Shown here piece by piece: positions 35,757 to 46,923 of a stretch of DNA of 64,000 bases. Every line of letters starts with the position of its first letter. The first letter of the stretch is position 1. The DNA is from Mercurialis annua. Its lineage: Eukaryota; Streptophyta; Magnoliopsida; Malpighiales; Euphorbiaceae. The notes under the pieces were generated by a model that did no database searches, was not told the DNA's origin, and saw only the letters and a program-made list of their open reading frames with translations. Location of the stretch: contig NC_065571.1 of assembly GCF_937616625.2 (NCBI RefSeq), forward strand, positions 56,157,651 through 56,221,650, written 5' to 3'. Both the position numbers and the translations under genes were made by a program.

Positions 35757-38096
35757 TCAAACTTCAAAACTAAATGAATTAACTTCCTAGTTGGACCCAT
35801 GATTGTATTACTTATTGAAAACTTAAGATCTGGCATCATTACTCATTACAGAATAAATTAATAAATTAATTACTCTCGGGTCCTCCATATTTGTCATAAT
35901 TCACATTTTTGTCCCTCTTAGTTGAAAATCAAACGGTATAGTCCTCCATTTTTGTTTCCATTGACGTTTTAGTCATTTTGTTCAATTTTGGTGTTATTCA
36001 ACTAAATCAAAGGATTTAATTAAACAATAATAAAGTTCAATTTGATGCTTAAAATTATATTTTTAATATGCATAAACAAACATTATATTAGTATAAAATT
36101 TCATGGCTTCAATTTATTTTTTTAATATTTGTTAAAGTTTAAGTACATGAAGTAAGAAAATTAAAAAAAAATATAAGTATAAGAAAATAGGTAAAGGATT
36201 TTATACCAAAATTGATAGCGGGAAACCACCACAATAAATTTAAAGGTTAGGATGTAACTGTAAAATTACAAGATTTAGTTGTAATTGATATTTTATGGAA
36301 AAAAATTAGATTTAAATTGTGTTTAGACTTTCATATAAATTAGAAAGTTCAAGGGACTAATAGATAAAAAGAATTATGTAATTTAATTATATAAATAAGG
36401 TTAAATTAATTTATAAGTACTCTATCACATGCTTACATAAAAACTGACCTTTGAATCCTTACAAAACTTTGATTGAATAATTAAATGACTCAAAAGTAAG
36501 ACCAAATTGCAATCTGACAAGTTTTAAATGAACAGATTATTATATTGATCATCAATGTAGGCAAACCATAAGCCAAAAGAATCTTTACATATTTTATACA
36601 AATAATCGTACAGTGACAAAAAAAATTAAATTTATTTTTTAAAAACTATTGCATCTGCAGCAACGTTTAAAGTAAGATTAAATAAGTTTTGTGAAAGGGT
36701 CAAATGCAAATTTATATAAAGTAATAACAACAAGTGACGATGAAAAAGTAATAAGCAAGCAACTAATTTATTTATTTTTACCAAAAGATAATATACTATT
36801 GTTGATAAATCGACTATAAAAATCTCAAATCTAATCACAGAGGGACATACCTATTCTTAGGCTAGGTAGATTTTAGTCTCGACTGGAACCTTTTTTTTTC
36901 TTCTAAAAATAGAAATAATTTTTTAAATAGAGGTAGATTTATAGTAAATTCAGAGTTAGATAAAAGTTACGCTCCAACTGGAAAATTACAAGTGAATTAG
37001 AAATTAAGTCTGGGCTGAAAAATAATTTGGTTTCGCCATGCACCCACAATATCAGTTTAAATAATTACAGCAAAGCAAGAGCATTATAAATATCTAAAAC
37101 ACCTCCTAAAATAATCTATTAAATAAATTCTGAAAAATTAGATGTAGAAATAGATTTAACCAAATGAGAGTAATAATTTAGAGTTAATCATCCAAAATAT
37201 TAAATAAATTCTGAAAAATTAGATGTAGAAATAGATTTAACCAAATGAGAGTAATAATTTAGAGTTAATCATCCAAAATATCTCATCTTTTTGACTTTTT
37301 TTATTTATGGCCTCGCTTTTTTAAAAACCTCAGTTTTAGCCAATTTTCAATTTCAACTGTAGTCATTAGTTCAAATTAGTGGACAAAATTCAAATATGTC
37401 CTATATATTCCAATTTAATTTTTATCATCAAAAAATCCAAACATGAAGTTATATGAAGGGTATATTAGAATTTGTTTCCTGCTTAAATTTGAACAGATTG
37501 ATATAATTGAAATTGGAAATAGAAAAATAATTTAAAATTGAATAATATAAAAGATGAAGTCATGATATACGAAAAATTCAAAAAATGGGAATTAACTTAC
37601 AAATCTCAAAAAATATAAATCTATAATAAAAAGGTTAATCAAGCTGTAAAATTTTATATCTGTAGACTAATCTCCAAACAAATATAGATTCAACGATCCA
37701 CTTGTTGCGGAACGATTTTCAGATGATATTTTACAAAATCTTCGCTTTTGGAGAAAAATAAAATTCAGATAAGATAGATAATTGAAAACAAAAGAGAAAA
37801 AACAACATTAAAATTAACAATATAGTACTACAAAATCATTTATTTATTATGAAAGTTACAGAGTTAGAGGTGAAGAGATGATTTTTCGACTAAATAATAG
37901 TCACCAAGAATGTGCAGCTACAAATTTGTTTTTGGAGGCAAGGTGTGGTTCAATGGTATCCACCTCCCAACATGGACCGTGTGGCCAGAATTTAGACCAG
38001 GGAATTGAGAGAGGTTTTTTTTTTATTAGAGATAGACCTATTCTAGAATTAATTGTTAGCGGAGGTTAACGGGAGTTAATATATATTTTTTAAAAG
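35757..38096. other. Region upstream of JAZ, no first exon found
   Basis: This is where the missing 5' JAZ exon would be expected. I checked minus-strand ATGs and found none with a MERDF-like start and matching donor. AT-rich sequence; contains the 81-bp tandem duplication at 37117-37278. Confidence 0.5.
37117..37278. repeat. Perfect 81-bp tandem duplication
   Basis: Copies at 37117-37197 and 37198-37278 appear identical over their whole length, implying a very recent duplication or an assembly artefact. Non-coding content. Confidence 0.9.
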
Positions 38097-38345
38097 TTAA
38101 AACAGGCAAATCACGATCTGAGCGAAAGTCGGGGTTCGAACCTCCGACCTTGCAATCCTTATGTGCGAGTTGAGAGAGTTGAGTAGAGAGAAAAAAAATT
38201 TGTTTTTAATTTTAATGTAAAGAATGAAATTTTTACCATTTTTATAAACACTATAGAATTTATGATGAATTTCAAGATAGTGGTGAATTGATAAAGCGCT
38301 CTTCGAATTTAAGTGAGATCGTAAGTTCAAATCGTACTTATGTTT
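38097..38345. repeat. Two head-to-head tRNA-derived SINE-like pieces
   Basis: On minus near 38135-38170: ACTCGCACATAAGGATTGCA then a near-canonical B box GGTTCGAACCCC. On plus at 38279-38340: GTGGTGAATTGATAAAGCGC (A-box-like) and GTAAGTTCAAATCGTAC (B-box-like). Neither folds as a full tRNA by eye. Confidence 0.45.
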
Positions 38346-38820
38346 GTAATTGTTTAAAATTTGAAATTATAAATTTTTAAGACACCTATTAGATTCTAAT
38401 AGAAATTATTCTGAATGTAAATGATTTATAAATGCTGTTTTATAATTGGAATCCGTTCAGAATATTTTATGTTAGACCGAAAAAGATAGCATTTTGGATA
38501 AATTTCTCTTGTTGCCTATGATAATCATGTGTATGCCAACCGTTCCCTCGGTCCTCGTAGGATTGTATTTTATAAGGAACAAGTTTGTGGTGGTTTACCC
38601 CTTAGCCCATTGATTAGAATATATTTCTAGCTTAAAAAAAATTAGGCTTAATTAAGTTCATCCTAATTGATTAAATTTATATAACAATAGAAAACAATTT
38701 CGATTTTTTCCCCATTAATCTTGTTTTCTTATTCCATTTAAAAGTACTAGCCAAGCACTGCAATTCAGAATAAAAACAATAAAAAAAATAAAAACTATAA
38801 AATAATACCAATGGTTATTA
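38346..38820. other. Spacer, no gene seen
   Basis: AT-rich sequence without a supported frame or defined repeat ends. Confidence 0.5.
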
Positions 38821-39102
38821 CTCCCTCCGTCCCGTTTAAGAAGGGACAAATGAGTTTTGCATAAATATTAATAAAATAAGACAATATTTTATTTTGTCAT
38901 ATCTACCCCTATTAATTAGTATGGTTTCTCCTAATAATAGAATAAATGTATTGTAAATTGAGTTACATTTAATGCATATTAAAATAACTAAAGGGATAAA
39001 AGTGGAAGTTCAATATAAATTGGCACAGAAAACACGATATGACCTTCTTAGATGGGACAAATAAAAATGGGATATGTCCCTTCTTAAACGGGGCGGAGGG
39101 AG
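38821..39102 (+). mobile_element. Stowaway MITE (282 bp)
   Basis: Ends CTCCCTCCGTCCC and GGGGCGGAGGGAG, flanked by TA on both sides (38819-38820 and 39103-39104): the hallmarks of Tc1/mariner-type Stowaway elements. Subterminal AAGAAGGGACA repeats inverted. Confidence 0.93.
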
Positions 39103-39104
39103 TA

Positions 39105-40428
39105 CGTTATTGGAGAAAGAATCGTAATAAGATCATAATTTAATCACATAATACCTTTTAATACAAAATTTATATTTATAGATTTCATTTCTCACATGAC
39201 ATATTATATTAATATATCTCTTTATTGGGTGGGGCGAATATTTTATAAGCAATATGCATTATTGCATCTGTCAGGCACTACCATTCAGAACATCAATATT
39301 TATTTAATAGAAGGCAACTCATTTACTCAACATTACCTATTAATTTAATGCCTAAAATAATAACCCAAAATATTTTATGCTCATTAAACAGCTCATATGC
39401 ATGTTAGCAATGTATATTTAAAAATAAAAAAATAACCCTAAAGTCAAAAGTGGAAATAATAAAAAAATTGTATCAACATCCAGAATTATCCAGTTGTTAT
39501 ATATTAAAAGGAACGTAAATTTTATAATAATAATAATATTCTATTTTAGCTGTTTTGTTCATACTAGACATTCAGATAAAAAAAATTAAAAATATATATA
39601 TTAGTGTCATATGAAATTTATTGATAGTAATTGATGAAATAATTAATTATAAATAAATTTAATTATTAATATTCACGTAAAATAAACTTAAATTTGATTA
39701 TATTAAACATAACTAGAAATAACCTTCGGACCATTATAAAATCACTATAATCACGTTTAAAAATTGGGAGGTAGTAATGTCAACTTTCGAGGCAATAACA
39801 TAAATTATATTTTTGTTTTTATAAATAGTATAACAATCATGGCTTTATGAAAATTTAAGAAGTTAGTTTCTACATTAACACATCCATCTATTTAAATAAT
39901 AGTTTATTATTTTTATAATTGATGTAAAAAAGTATTTAGCTTTTCATTATATAGTTTATTGGAAAAATTAAACCTCCAATAAAATATCATACATTATTAA
40001 TTACTATTTGGTTACTTTATACGTAGAGCATCCAATGGTTAGTTGCTTTAAAAAAAAATATGCCTTGTGCTTAAGATGTGTCTTTTTTTTAAGTTACTTT
40101 AAATTACATATTCTCCATGAGGTTTCTTGTTAAACAATTAATAAACCACCCCTAGCCCACGTTTGATTGATTTCAAATTGAAATATATAAATAAAAAATT
40201 GTGATCTACTTCATTGCTTGCGTTTTCCAAATGATTCCACATAGAAGGTCCAACTCGGTTTTGAATTAAAATAAACTTAATACCAGCCAAGCATATATAT
40301 ATATATAACCCACTTTTTATATATATTATTAAAAGGATGGAGTATTTATATTATTTGAATTATAATTCATCGGTATAAACAGTTTTATTTTCCACACTTT
40401 CCGGACAATTAAATAAGCTAAAAGTATA
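39105..40428. other. AT-rich spacer, no gene seen
   Basis: No coding frame or RNA gene. TA-rich runs near 40295-40330. Confidence 0.55.
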
Positions 40429-40706
40429 CTTTTTCCGTCTCAGTTGTTCACTTTTTCATTACTATATCGTTATAAAAAATATAATTAATATTATGAAATT
40501 TAATAAAAAATCCATTTTTATTATATATTTATTTAACATAATTATTAATTCTCATTTTTTATATATATTTTAATAGATAGCAATACATATTAGTTTATTG
40601 GCGAATTTTAAATAAAAATAAAAAATTAATCTTAAAAATTAGTTATTTTCCGAAACTAGATAAAATACTTTAAATAAAAATAGACAATTTTATTGAATAG
40701 AAGAAG
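40429..40706 (+). mobile_element. Diverged Stowaway MITE (278 bp)
   Basis: Starts CTTTTTCCGTCTCAGTTG and ends ATTGAATAGAAGAAG with TA on each side. Length and end layout match the Stowaway copies at 38821 and 62471, but the ends have decayed. Confidence 0.6.
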
Positions 40707-40708
40707 TA

Positions 40709-42004
40709 AAAAACGATATTGCGCTCCATATGTGATCCAAACAAAAAGGAAATTAAATAAAAATATTAACTCTAACAAGCCAAAGAACACAGAAAGAAAA
40801 TTGATAAATAATTTTTTTTTAAACTAATTGGGTCGCAAAACTGGTCAAAGAGAATATAAAATAAAATTTTGAAAACTTTTACAGGAGATTAACAAGTTAA
40901 AATATCTTAACATTCTTACTCAAAGCCAAAAGTATAAATCAAAAGCACAAACTAATAAAACATGCAAACTAATTTAAAATCCGTATAATGTATTTTAATT
41001 TTTTTTGAGAACTTTTATGAGATCTAGAAGTTAATCATGCAGAAATCAACGAGCTATAATATGCAACACCAATTAAAATATCATAATGGTTGGTACCTCT
41101 CTAAATGTTTTATATTGATTAAATATAAGAAGAATATTCCACTTGTTAGTATAAAAAAGGATAATTTTCTAACTACTCATTAATGGATACTAGGCTTTGG
41201 AGGCTCGATCCACTTATACGACCATGGATCAATCAATTTTTAAGACCATTATATGTTATATTAAGGTCCAATTAGCCCAATTTAAACTAGAGTATTTATC
41301 AAAAATATTGGTTCTGTTTTTAAAAGTATCTGCTAAAAATACTTCGGGTTTGAAAATTTATTTTCTTACTCTTTTTTTCTGAAAATTATTTTTTTATTAT
41401 AAAATTTTTATAAGAACACTCGTTTTTGTAAAACTGTTTGAAACTGTTTTAAAAACAGTTTCTAAAATAATCATTTAGAAACTGTTTGAAACCTTTTGAA
41501 GCTATGCTACAAACAGATTTTTAAAACGGTTTCAAATTATTATTTTTAAAAACCATTTGAACCCGTCTAAAACCCCATTAGAAATGGTTTTCAAAATAGT
41601 TTCAAACTGTGTTTTTTAGAAACCATTTGAAAATGCGAAGTAAATAGATAAATATTTAGAAATTTTAAAATATGACTAAATACTTTCAGTTTTGGGACTA
41701 TTTTTGTATTTTTAGGTAACTTTAAAAATGTCCCTTTAAACTATAAGAAATTTCTTGTATCGTTAGTACATATGAACAAGAGTCTGTTTTTTTTATCCAA
41801 AATTGAAGTTCATTTTATAATAAGACTCATGTATCCAATCTAAAACACCTAACTATATGATAATACTATACTTTTCTACTTCTACATAAAAATATTCATT
41901 GAAATATTCAATACATCATCAAAACATCTTAAGATATTCGTGGACTCATATGCATTAGATATCAACAAGCTGTAACTCAATCGGCCTAATTATTTTGTAA
42001 AATT
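40709..42004. other. Spacer with GTTTGAAAC-word cluster
   Basis: No gene. Bases 41425-41640 hold many AAACNGTTT, GTTTGAAAC and AAACCATTTGAA words in both orientations, like subterminal repeats of a DNA transposon, but no element ends are recognised. Confidence 0.5.
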
Positions 42005-42065
42005 GACCAATGTACCAATGTTCAGTATTGGCATCTGTCGAAGTTGGAGATTCTACAAAAACTAC

Positions 42066-42660
42066 GGTACCAAAAGATATAAATTTAAAAAGGCCTAATG
42101 TCTTAAAAAAACCCCGACCTTTTAGCCCCTTTCCAATCATACCCTGACGTTGAAAATTTGTCGATTTTACCCTATTTTACATTTTTGTGTTTCAATTGTA
42201 CCCTGAAAAATTAAATTAACGTCTATTGCGTTTGGAAATTTGTTTAAAACATTCTTCATGTCTCGCATATATTGATTGTATATTTTTAAGATTTATTTAA
42301 ATTTAGTTAAATTAATTAAGAATTTAAATTAGTGTTAATTTGATTATAGTTTTTAGTTAGTTTTTAAAAATAAAGGACTTATTTGTACTTTTTTGAATAA
42401 AAAAGAATTTAATTTCATGTTTAGACTTAATTAATTGAATGATTTCATAATTTAAGTAAAAAAATTAACAAAAATTAAAATATTGGGGTACAATTGAAAA
42501 CGGAAAATTTAAAAGTGGGTAAAATTGACAAATTTTCAACGTCGGGGTGGAATGGAAAAAAAGTTTAAAGGTGAGGGGTTTTTGAGTGATTAGGCCATTT
42601 AAAAAAAGGTATCATTTTGATACAAAGTACAAAGGTTTGGTGTCGTTTTGGCTAATAACC
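42066..42660 (-). mobile_element. Foldback MITE remnant interrupted by a second MITE
   Basis: 42066-42091 (GGTACCAAAAGATATAAATT) and 42606-42660 (ending TCGTTTTGGCTAATAACC) align with consecutive parts of the right arm of the foldback element at 4848-5264. The 505-bp MULE MITE sits between them, so the older element was split. The outer left part is missing or too diverged. Confidence 0.6.
42092..42596 (-). mobile_element. MULE-type MITE, copy 2 (505 bp)
   Basis: Inverted, near-full-length copy of the element at 591-1092, with ends GGCCTAAT and ATTAGGCC. Perfect 9-bp duplication ATTTAAAAA at 42083-42091 and 42597-42605. Two copies of almost equal length with intact duplications suggest fairly recent activity. 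Confidence 0.88.
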
Positions 42661-43600
42661 TGTTCTTCGCAGGTTCCTTTACAGGTGTTTCTGAGGGTTC
42701 TTCACCTTCAGGACTTGTATTATGAGGAGCAATCTCAGTCGGGTTCGATATATTTTTCCGAAACTCAATCAGCATTTACACACAACCATTTAGTTCGCCT
42801 TCATCCTGATAGAACGCCGTTTCAGGAATTTAATAAATAATTTTATCGTTTACCATTATGATATCGCACCCTGCGAACTTTTCCTTGTATTCTGAATGAG
42901 TCTGAGCAGAGCAAGTGACTAAATTAGATGTGTAAATTTTATAACTGTCATGACTTGTCATCTCAGGAATTTTCGATCAAACGAAACAGAAAATTAAAAG
43001 TTACTCGCTACTGATCTCACCAGCTTATGATTGAATTATGAGCTGAATGATAATTGGTGTCAAGCTCAACTCTGGTTCTGCTACTAAATACAGTAAATAC
43101 TGAACAAAGCAAAGCGCATTCACATGAAATTAATGTCCGAAAATAGAGTATTTTCCGAAGTCATCTCTACTTGGTTCAAATTTTTCAATTCGATTTGCAG
43201 AGATGGGCAGTCTTTCTGTTGATGCAATGCAAACATATAAGTAACAATGTATTGTATGAAATGCATGCACTACCACGTCATTCATGAACTGAGCTAATTA
43301 CTTTAAAATAAATAATTTTAATAAATAAATTATATTAATGCCATCATTTTAATAATGTGTTTTAAAGTAATAGGATCACGTGGTGGACTATGTCCACCTA
43401 AGAATTTCTAGTCATGAGAAATGATTCAAAATTGACAAAAATAGAAACATAGAAACATAGGACTCAGTCTAAATAAGTAAAAGTATGAGTAGTTAATATC
43501 AAAAGAAACAAAAGTACAAGGACCAACATTTTCATAAATTTCTTTTAAGTAATGAGAAATCAACCATTGGACTTTGGACTTTGCAATATAAAAAAAGACT
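42661..43600. other. Spacer upstream of the NLR gene
   Basis: Bases 42661-42840 hold a GC-richer open piece (about 60 codons, including SAFTHNHLVRLHPDRTPF) that I cannot assign; it could be a decayed gene end. The rest shows nothing recognisable. Confidence 0.4.
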
Positions 43601-43666
43601 GATACTATGTTTCAAATTCTTCATCTTTGACAGTAACTATGTTCTAAAAGGATTTATAGTAGAAAG

Positions 43667-44053
43667 GTAAGTCTTAAATCAAACTCTTTACTTGCTTATG
43701 TATTCATCCCTTTGAATTTACAGTTGTTTGATCATTGGTTGTTCTATATTTTTTGCATCTTGATCATTACAAGGTCAATTTAATTGGTTTTATGAGCTTT
43801 CTTGTTATTAATCTTAATTATTACATTCAATCCTTAAGTCAATTATTTAACCTCTTATAATCACCAAAAAATGAATTGTATATACATTCCCACTTTTTGT
43901 TTCGGTAGGAGGAATTGAACCCACGATCTTAGCAGATTGCTGCTCAGCGTTTATACAAATTGTATACCTTTGATGTGTTACGTTCCGGTTTTTCGGTGCT
44001 ACATAATTACATACTATTTTAGATTTGATTTGTTAACTTATGAATTATGTTAG
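43667..44053 (+). promoter_or_regulatory. Probable 5' untranslated intron of the NLR gene
   Basis: A strong donor AAAG/GTAAGT at 43666/43667 and an acceptor TTATGTTAG/GAG at 44053/44054, 38 bp before the ATG, bound a 387-bp T-rich interval without coding. Leader introns are common in plant NLR genes. Transcript support is lacking. A SINE piece lies inside at 43895-43973. Confidence 0.45.
43895..43973 (-). repeat. tRNA-derived SINE fragment
   Basis: On minus: GGTATACAATTTGTATAAAC (A-box region) followed by ATCGTGGGTTCAATTCCTCC (B-box GGTTCAATTCC). Same family layout as 30530-30612. Confidence 0.55.
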
Positions 44054-44091
44054 GAGCTGGAGTTGTGCTGTGAGGAGTCTCGTAGTGTGAA

Positions 44092-46923
44092 ATGGCTGAA
44101 GCTGCGGTGGGTTGGGCAATTAACAAGTTAGATGTATTGCTAACTGGAGAGCTGAAACTGCTGAGTGGCGTTCATAAAGAGGTTGAAGATGTGAAAGATG
44201 AATTGGAGAGTATTGAATCATTCCTAAGAGATGCAGACGCGAGGCTGTATCAGGAGAACGTGGATGGGCGAGTCAGGGTTTGGGTTAAACAAGTGAGACA
44301 AGTTGCTTTCCGAATAGAAGATACAATTGATGAATATGTGCTTCATTTGTTGGGGCGTCGAAATCAGCATGGCTATTTCAACAATGTCACCGGCGTTGTG
44401 AAGAATTTGAAACGTCGTCATGGATTAGCCTCAAAAATAAAGGATATCAAGAAATCAATAGTTGAAATAAGGGAGAGAAGTGATAGATACAGCTTCGACT
44501 TTACGTCAAAGCAAGGAAATAGTGATGGAAATGGCGCATGGCATGACCCTCGAGTGCATTCGTTTTTCGTTGAGGAAACTGAAGTTGTTGGTATTGACTC
44601 TGTTAAAGCTGAATTGATAAGCATATTAGTAGATGGAACTTCCGAAAATGCAGCCATCTCCGTGGTGGGAATGGGAGGGCTAGGGAAGACAACTCTCGCC
44701 AGCAAAGTGTATGATTCTGAAATTGTCGCCTTGCATTTTGATTGCAAGGCGTGGATTACAGTGTCTCAATCTTACAACACGGAGGAGCTACTACGGACCA
44801 TGATAAGTCAATTCCAAAGAGAAAAGACGTTGCCTGATCTTGAAGGAATCAACACAATGAGAGAGATACAACTGATTGGTAAATTGAGAGAATATTTATC
44901 GCAAAAGAGGTACTTCGTGGTTTTCGATGATGTTTGGAGAATTGATTTGTGGGAATATATAAAGAATGCTTTACCTGATTCTAATAAAGGAAGTAGAATC
45001 TTACTCACAACTCGTAACGAAGGTGCTGCCCCTTCTTCTAATGAGTCTTCATTTTACCATATCCTTAAACTTTCTCCTCTGCCTAAAAGAGAAGCTTATG
45101 ACCTTTTCTGTAAGAAGGCTTTCCAGTCAAATGGCGGAAATTGTCCATCGGAACTCCAAGAGGTGTCTCGTGCCTTTGTCGATAAATGTGAAGGCTTGCC
45201 TCTTGGAATTGTGACAATTGGTGGTCTATTGGCAACTAAGCAGAAGTCCGCTTTAGGATGGGGAAAGCTTTATGATGGCCTTAGCTCATTCCTGGCAAAT
45301 GATCAACGTATGTCAAATATAACCAAGATTTTATCTCTAAGCTACTATGATTTGCCTTGCTACTTAAAATCTTGTTTTCTATACTTGAGCCTGTTTCCGG
45401 AGGATCAATCCATCAGCTGTTCAAGATTAATGCGACTGTGGATAGCTGAGGGTTTCATGGAAGAAAAGCATGGCAGAACAACGGACGAGATTGCTGAAGA
45501 ATACTTGACCGAGCTTATTCATAGAAGCCTTATTCAAGTAGCAAGATATAGTATTGATGGTAAGGCTAGAGAATGTAGAATTCATGATTTGATGCGGGAT
45601 ACTATTCTTTCTCAGTCGCGGGAGTTGGGTTTTCGTCAAGTTTCTACTGAGAATTATAAAAGTTTGAAGGGCAGAAGCCGACATCTCTCAATTGATGACA
45701 GAATAAAGAGTTTTGTTCAAAGTAGTAGCGATTGTCAAACTCGTTCTGTCATTCTTTTTGAGGTAACAACTGAATTGCCAAAATCACTTATTAGCTCTTT
45801 CATTGAAAATTTTGAGCTTTTGAGATTATTGGATTTCGAGGGAGCTCCTATGGATTGCATTCCGAAGGAGATAGGAACTTTATGGCATTTGAGATATTTA
45901 AGCCTAAAGTATACCCGAGTTAAGACATTGCCAAAGTCCATTGGTAAATTGAGCAACTTAGAGACCTTGGATTTGAGATGGTCCCTTGTACATGATCTTC
46001 CAGTTGAGATCAACAGCCTGCTTAAACTGAAATATCTTTTGGCTCATTCTTCTAATTATGATGTTCCGTATAATCCCAATTTCCGACGCGGTGTGAAGAT
46101 GCAAGGTAACATTGGACGTCTAAAAGCATTACAGAAGCTCTACTTAATTGAAGTAGATCACGACATAGGCCTGATTGGTGAACTACAAAGGATGACACAA
46201 TTGCGAAAAGTTGGGATAAAAAAATTGAGAAGCGAAAACGGGACGGCTCTGTGTTCTGCTCTGGAAAAAATGACTTGCCTTGAGACACTTCATGTTTCTT
46301 CAGTAACTAAGGAGGAATTCCTTGATCTGCAATCAATGTCTGATCCTCCTCCACAGCTCCGACGTTTGTACGTAAATGGACGAGTAGGAGAGTTGCCACA
46401 GTGGATTGGTAAACTCGCCTGTTTGGTTAAAATTCATATGAATTGGTCGAGGTTAGCAGAGGATCCTTTGGCAGTTCTTCAAACATTGCCGAATCTTCTT
46501 ATTTTAGGGTTCTACGAAGGGTACGATGGAGCGAAACTGCATTTTAAGAAAGGATGGTTTCGAAAACTCAAGCAGCTATATCTTCTTGGATTGAGGGGAC
46601 TAAATGAAATAATAATGGATGAAGGAACATTGCCTGTTATGGAAAAGCTAAGGATTGGACCTTGTCCAAACTTGAAAGAGGTACCATGTGGTATGCATTT
46701 ACTGAGAAATCTCAAGTCTCTTGAATTTACTGACATAAGAAGAGAAATTGCAGCTGCAATTCAACAAAATGATGGTTATGAATATGGTAAAATTGAGCAT
46801 ATACCACTTGTTCTGTTTTGGTACAAGATTAAAGGAGAAAACTACAATTGCTACAAGCTTGGTGATTCCGAGTTGGTCGAGCGCTTGAAGGGAGTCGATG
46901 AATTGTGTGATATTCGAGGTTAG
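44092..46923 (+). CDS. CC-NB-LRR disease resistance protein, RPM1-like, intronless
   Basis: A single 943-residue exon. Residues 1-150 form an Rx-type coiled coil with an EDVID-like block (IEDTIDEYV). The NB-ARC follows: P-loop GMGGLGKTT at 193-201, RNBS-A (FDCKAWITVSQSY), kinase-2 ending FDDVW near 279-282, RNBS-B (GSRILLTTR), GLPL (CEGLPLGIVTIGG) near 366, RNBS-D (CFLYLSLFPED), and MHD position IHD at 497-499. About 12 LRRs follow from roughly 560. RPM1-class receptors sit at the plasma membrane and trigger defence when an effector alters a guarded host protein; ADP/ATP exchange in NB-ARC is the switch. All catalytic motifs are intact. Met to Ile in MHD is a mild change seen in some family members. 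It is a lone NLR here, not a cluster; the specificity is unknown. Confidence 0.95.
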   Translation: MAEAAVGWAINKLDVLLTGELKLLSGVHKEVEDVKDELESIESFLRDADARLYQENVDGRVRVWVKQVRQVAFRIEDTIDEYVLHLLGRRNQHGYFNNVTGVVKNLKRRHGLASKIKDIKKSIVEIRERSDRYSFDFTSKQGNSDGNGAWHDPRVHSFFVEETEVVGIDSVKAELISILVDGTSENAAISVVGMGGLGKTTLASKVYDSEIVALHFDCKAWITVSQSYNTEELLRTMISQFQREKTLPDLEGINTMREIQLIGKLREYLSQKRYFVVFDDVWRIDLWEYIKNALPDSNKGSRILLTTRNEGAAPSSNESSFYHILKLSPLPKREAYDLFCKKAFQSNGGNCPSELQEVSRAFVDKCEGLPLGIVTIGGLLATKQKSALGWGKLYDGLSSFLANDQRMSNITKILSLSYYDLPCYLKSCFLYLSLFPEDQSISCSRLMRLWIAEGFMEEKHGRTTDEIAEEYLTELIHRSLIQVARYSIDGKARECRIHDLMRDTILSQSRELGFRQVSTENYKSLKGRSRHLSIDDRIKSFVQSSSDCQTRSVILFEVTTELPKSLISSFIENFELLRLLDFEGAPMDCIPKEIGTLWHLRYLSLKYTRVKTLPKSIGKLSNLETLDLRWSLVHDLPVEINSLLKLKYLLAHSSNYDVPYNPNFRRGVKMQGNIGRLKALQKLYLIEVDHDIGLIGELQRMTQLRKVGIKKLRSENGTALCSALEKMTCLETLHVSSVTKEEFLDLQSMSDPPPQLRRLYVNGRVGELPQWIGKLACLVKIHMNWSRLAEDPLAVLQTLPNLLILGFYEGYDGAKLHFKKGWFRKLKQLYLLGLRGLNEIIMDEGTLPVMEKLRIGPCPNLKEVPCGMHLLRNLKSLEFTDIRREIAAAIQQNDGYEYGKIEHIPLVLFWYKIKGENYNCYKLGDSELVERLKGVDELCDIRG

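Noticed and set aside
38135..38170. tRNA gene on the minus strand
   Set aside because: A good B-box-like GGTTCGAACCCC is present, but no acceptor stem or anticodon arm can be paired; treated as SINE-like.
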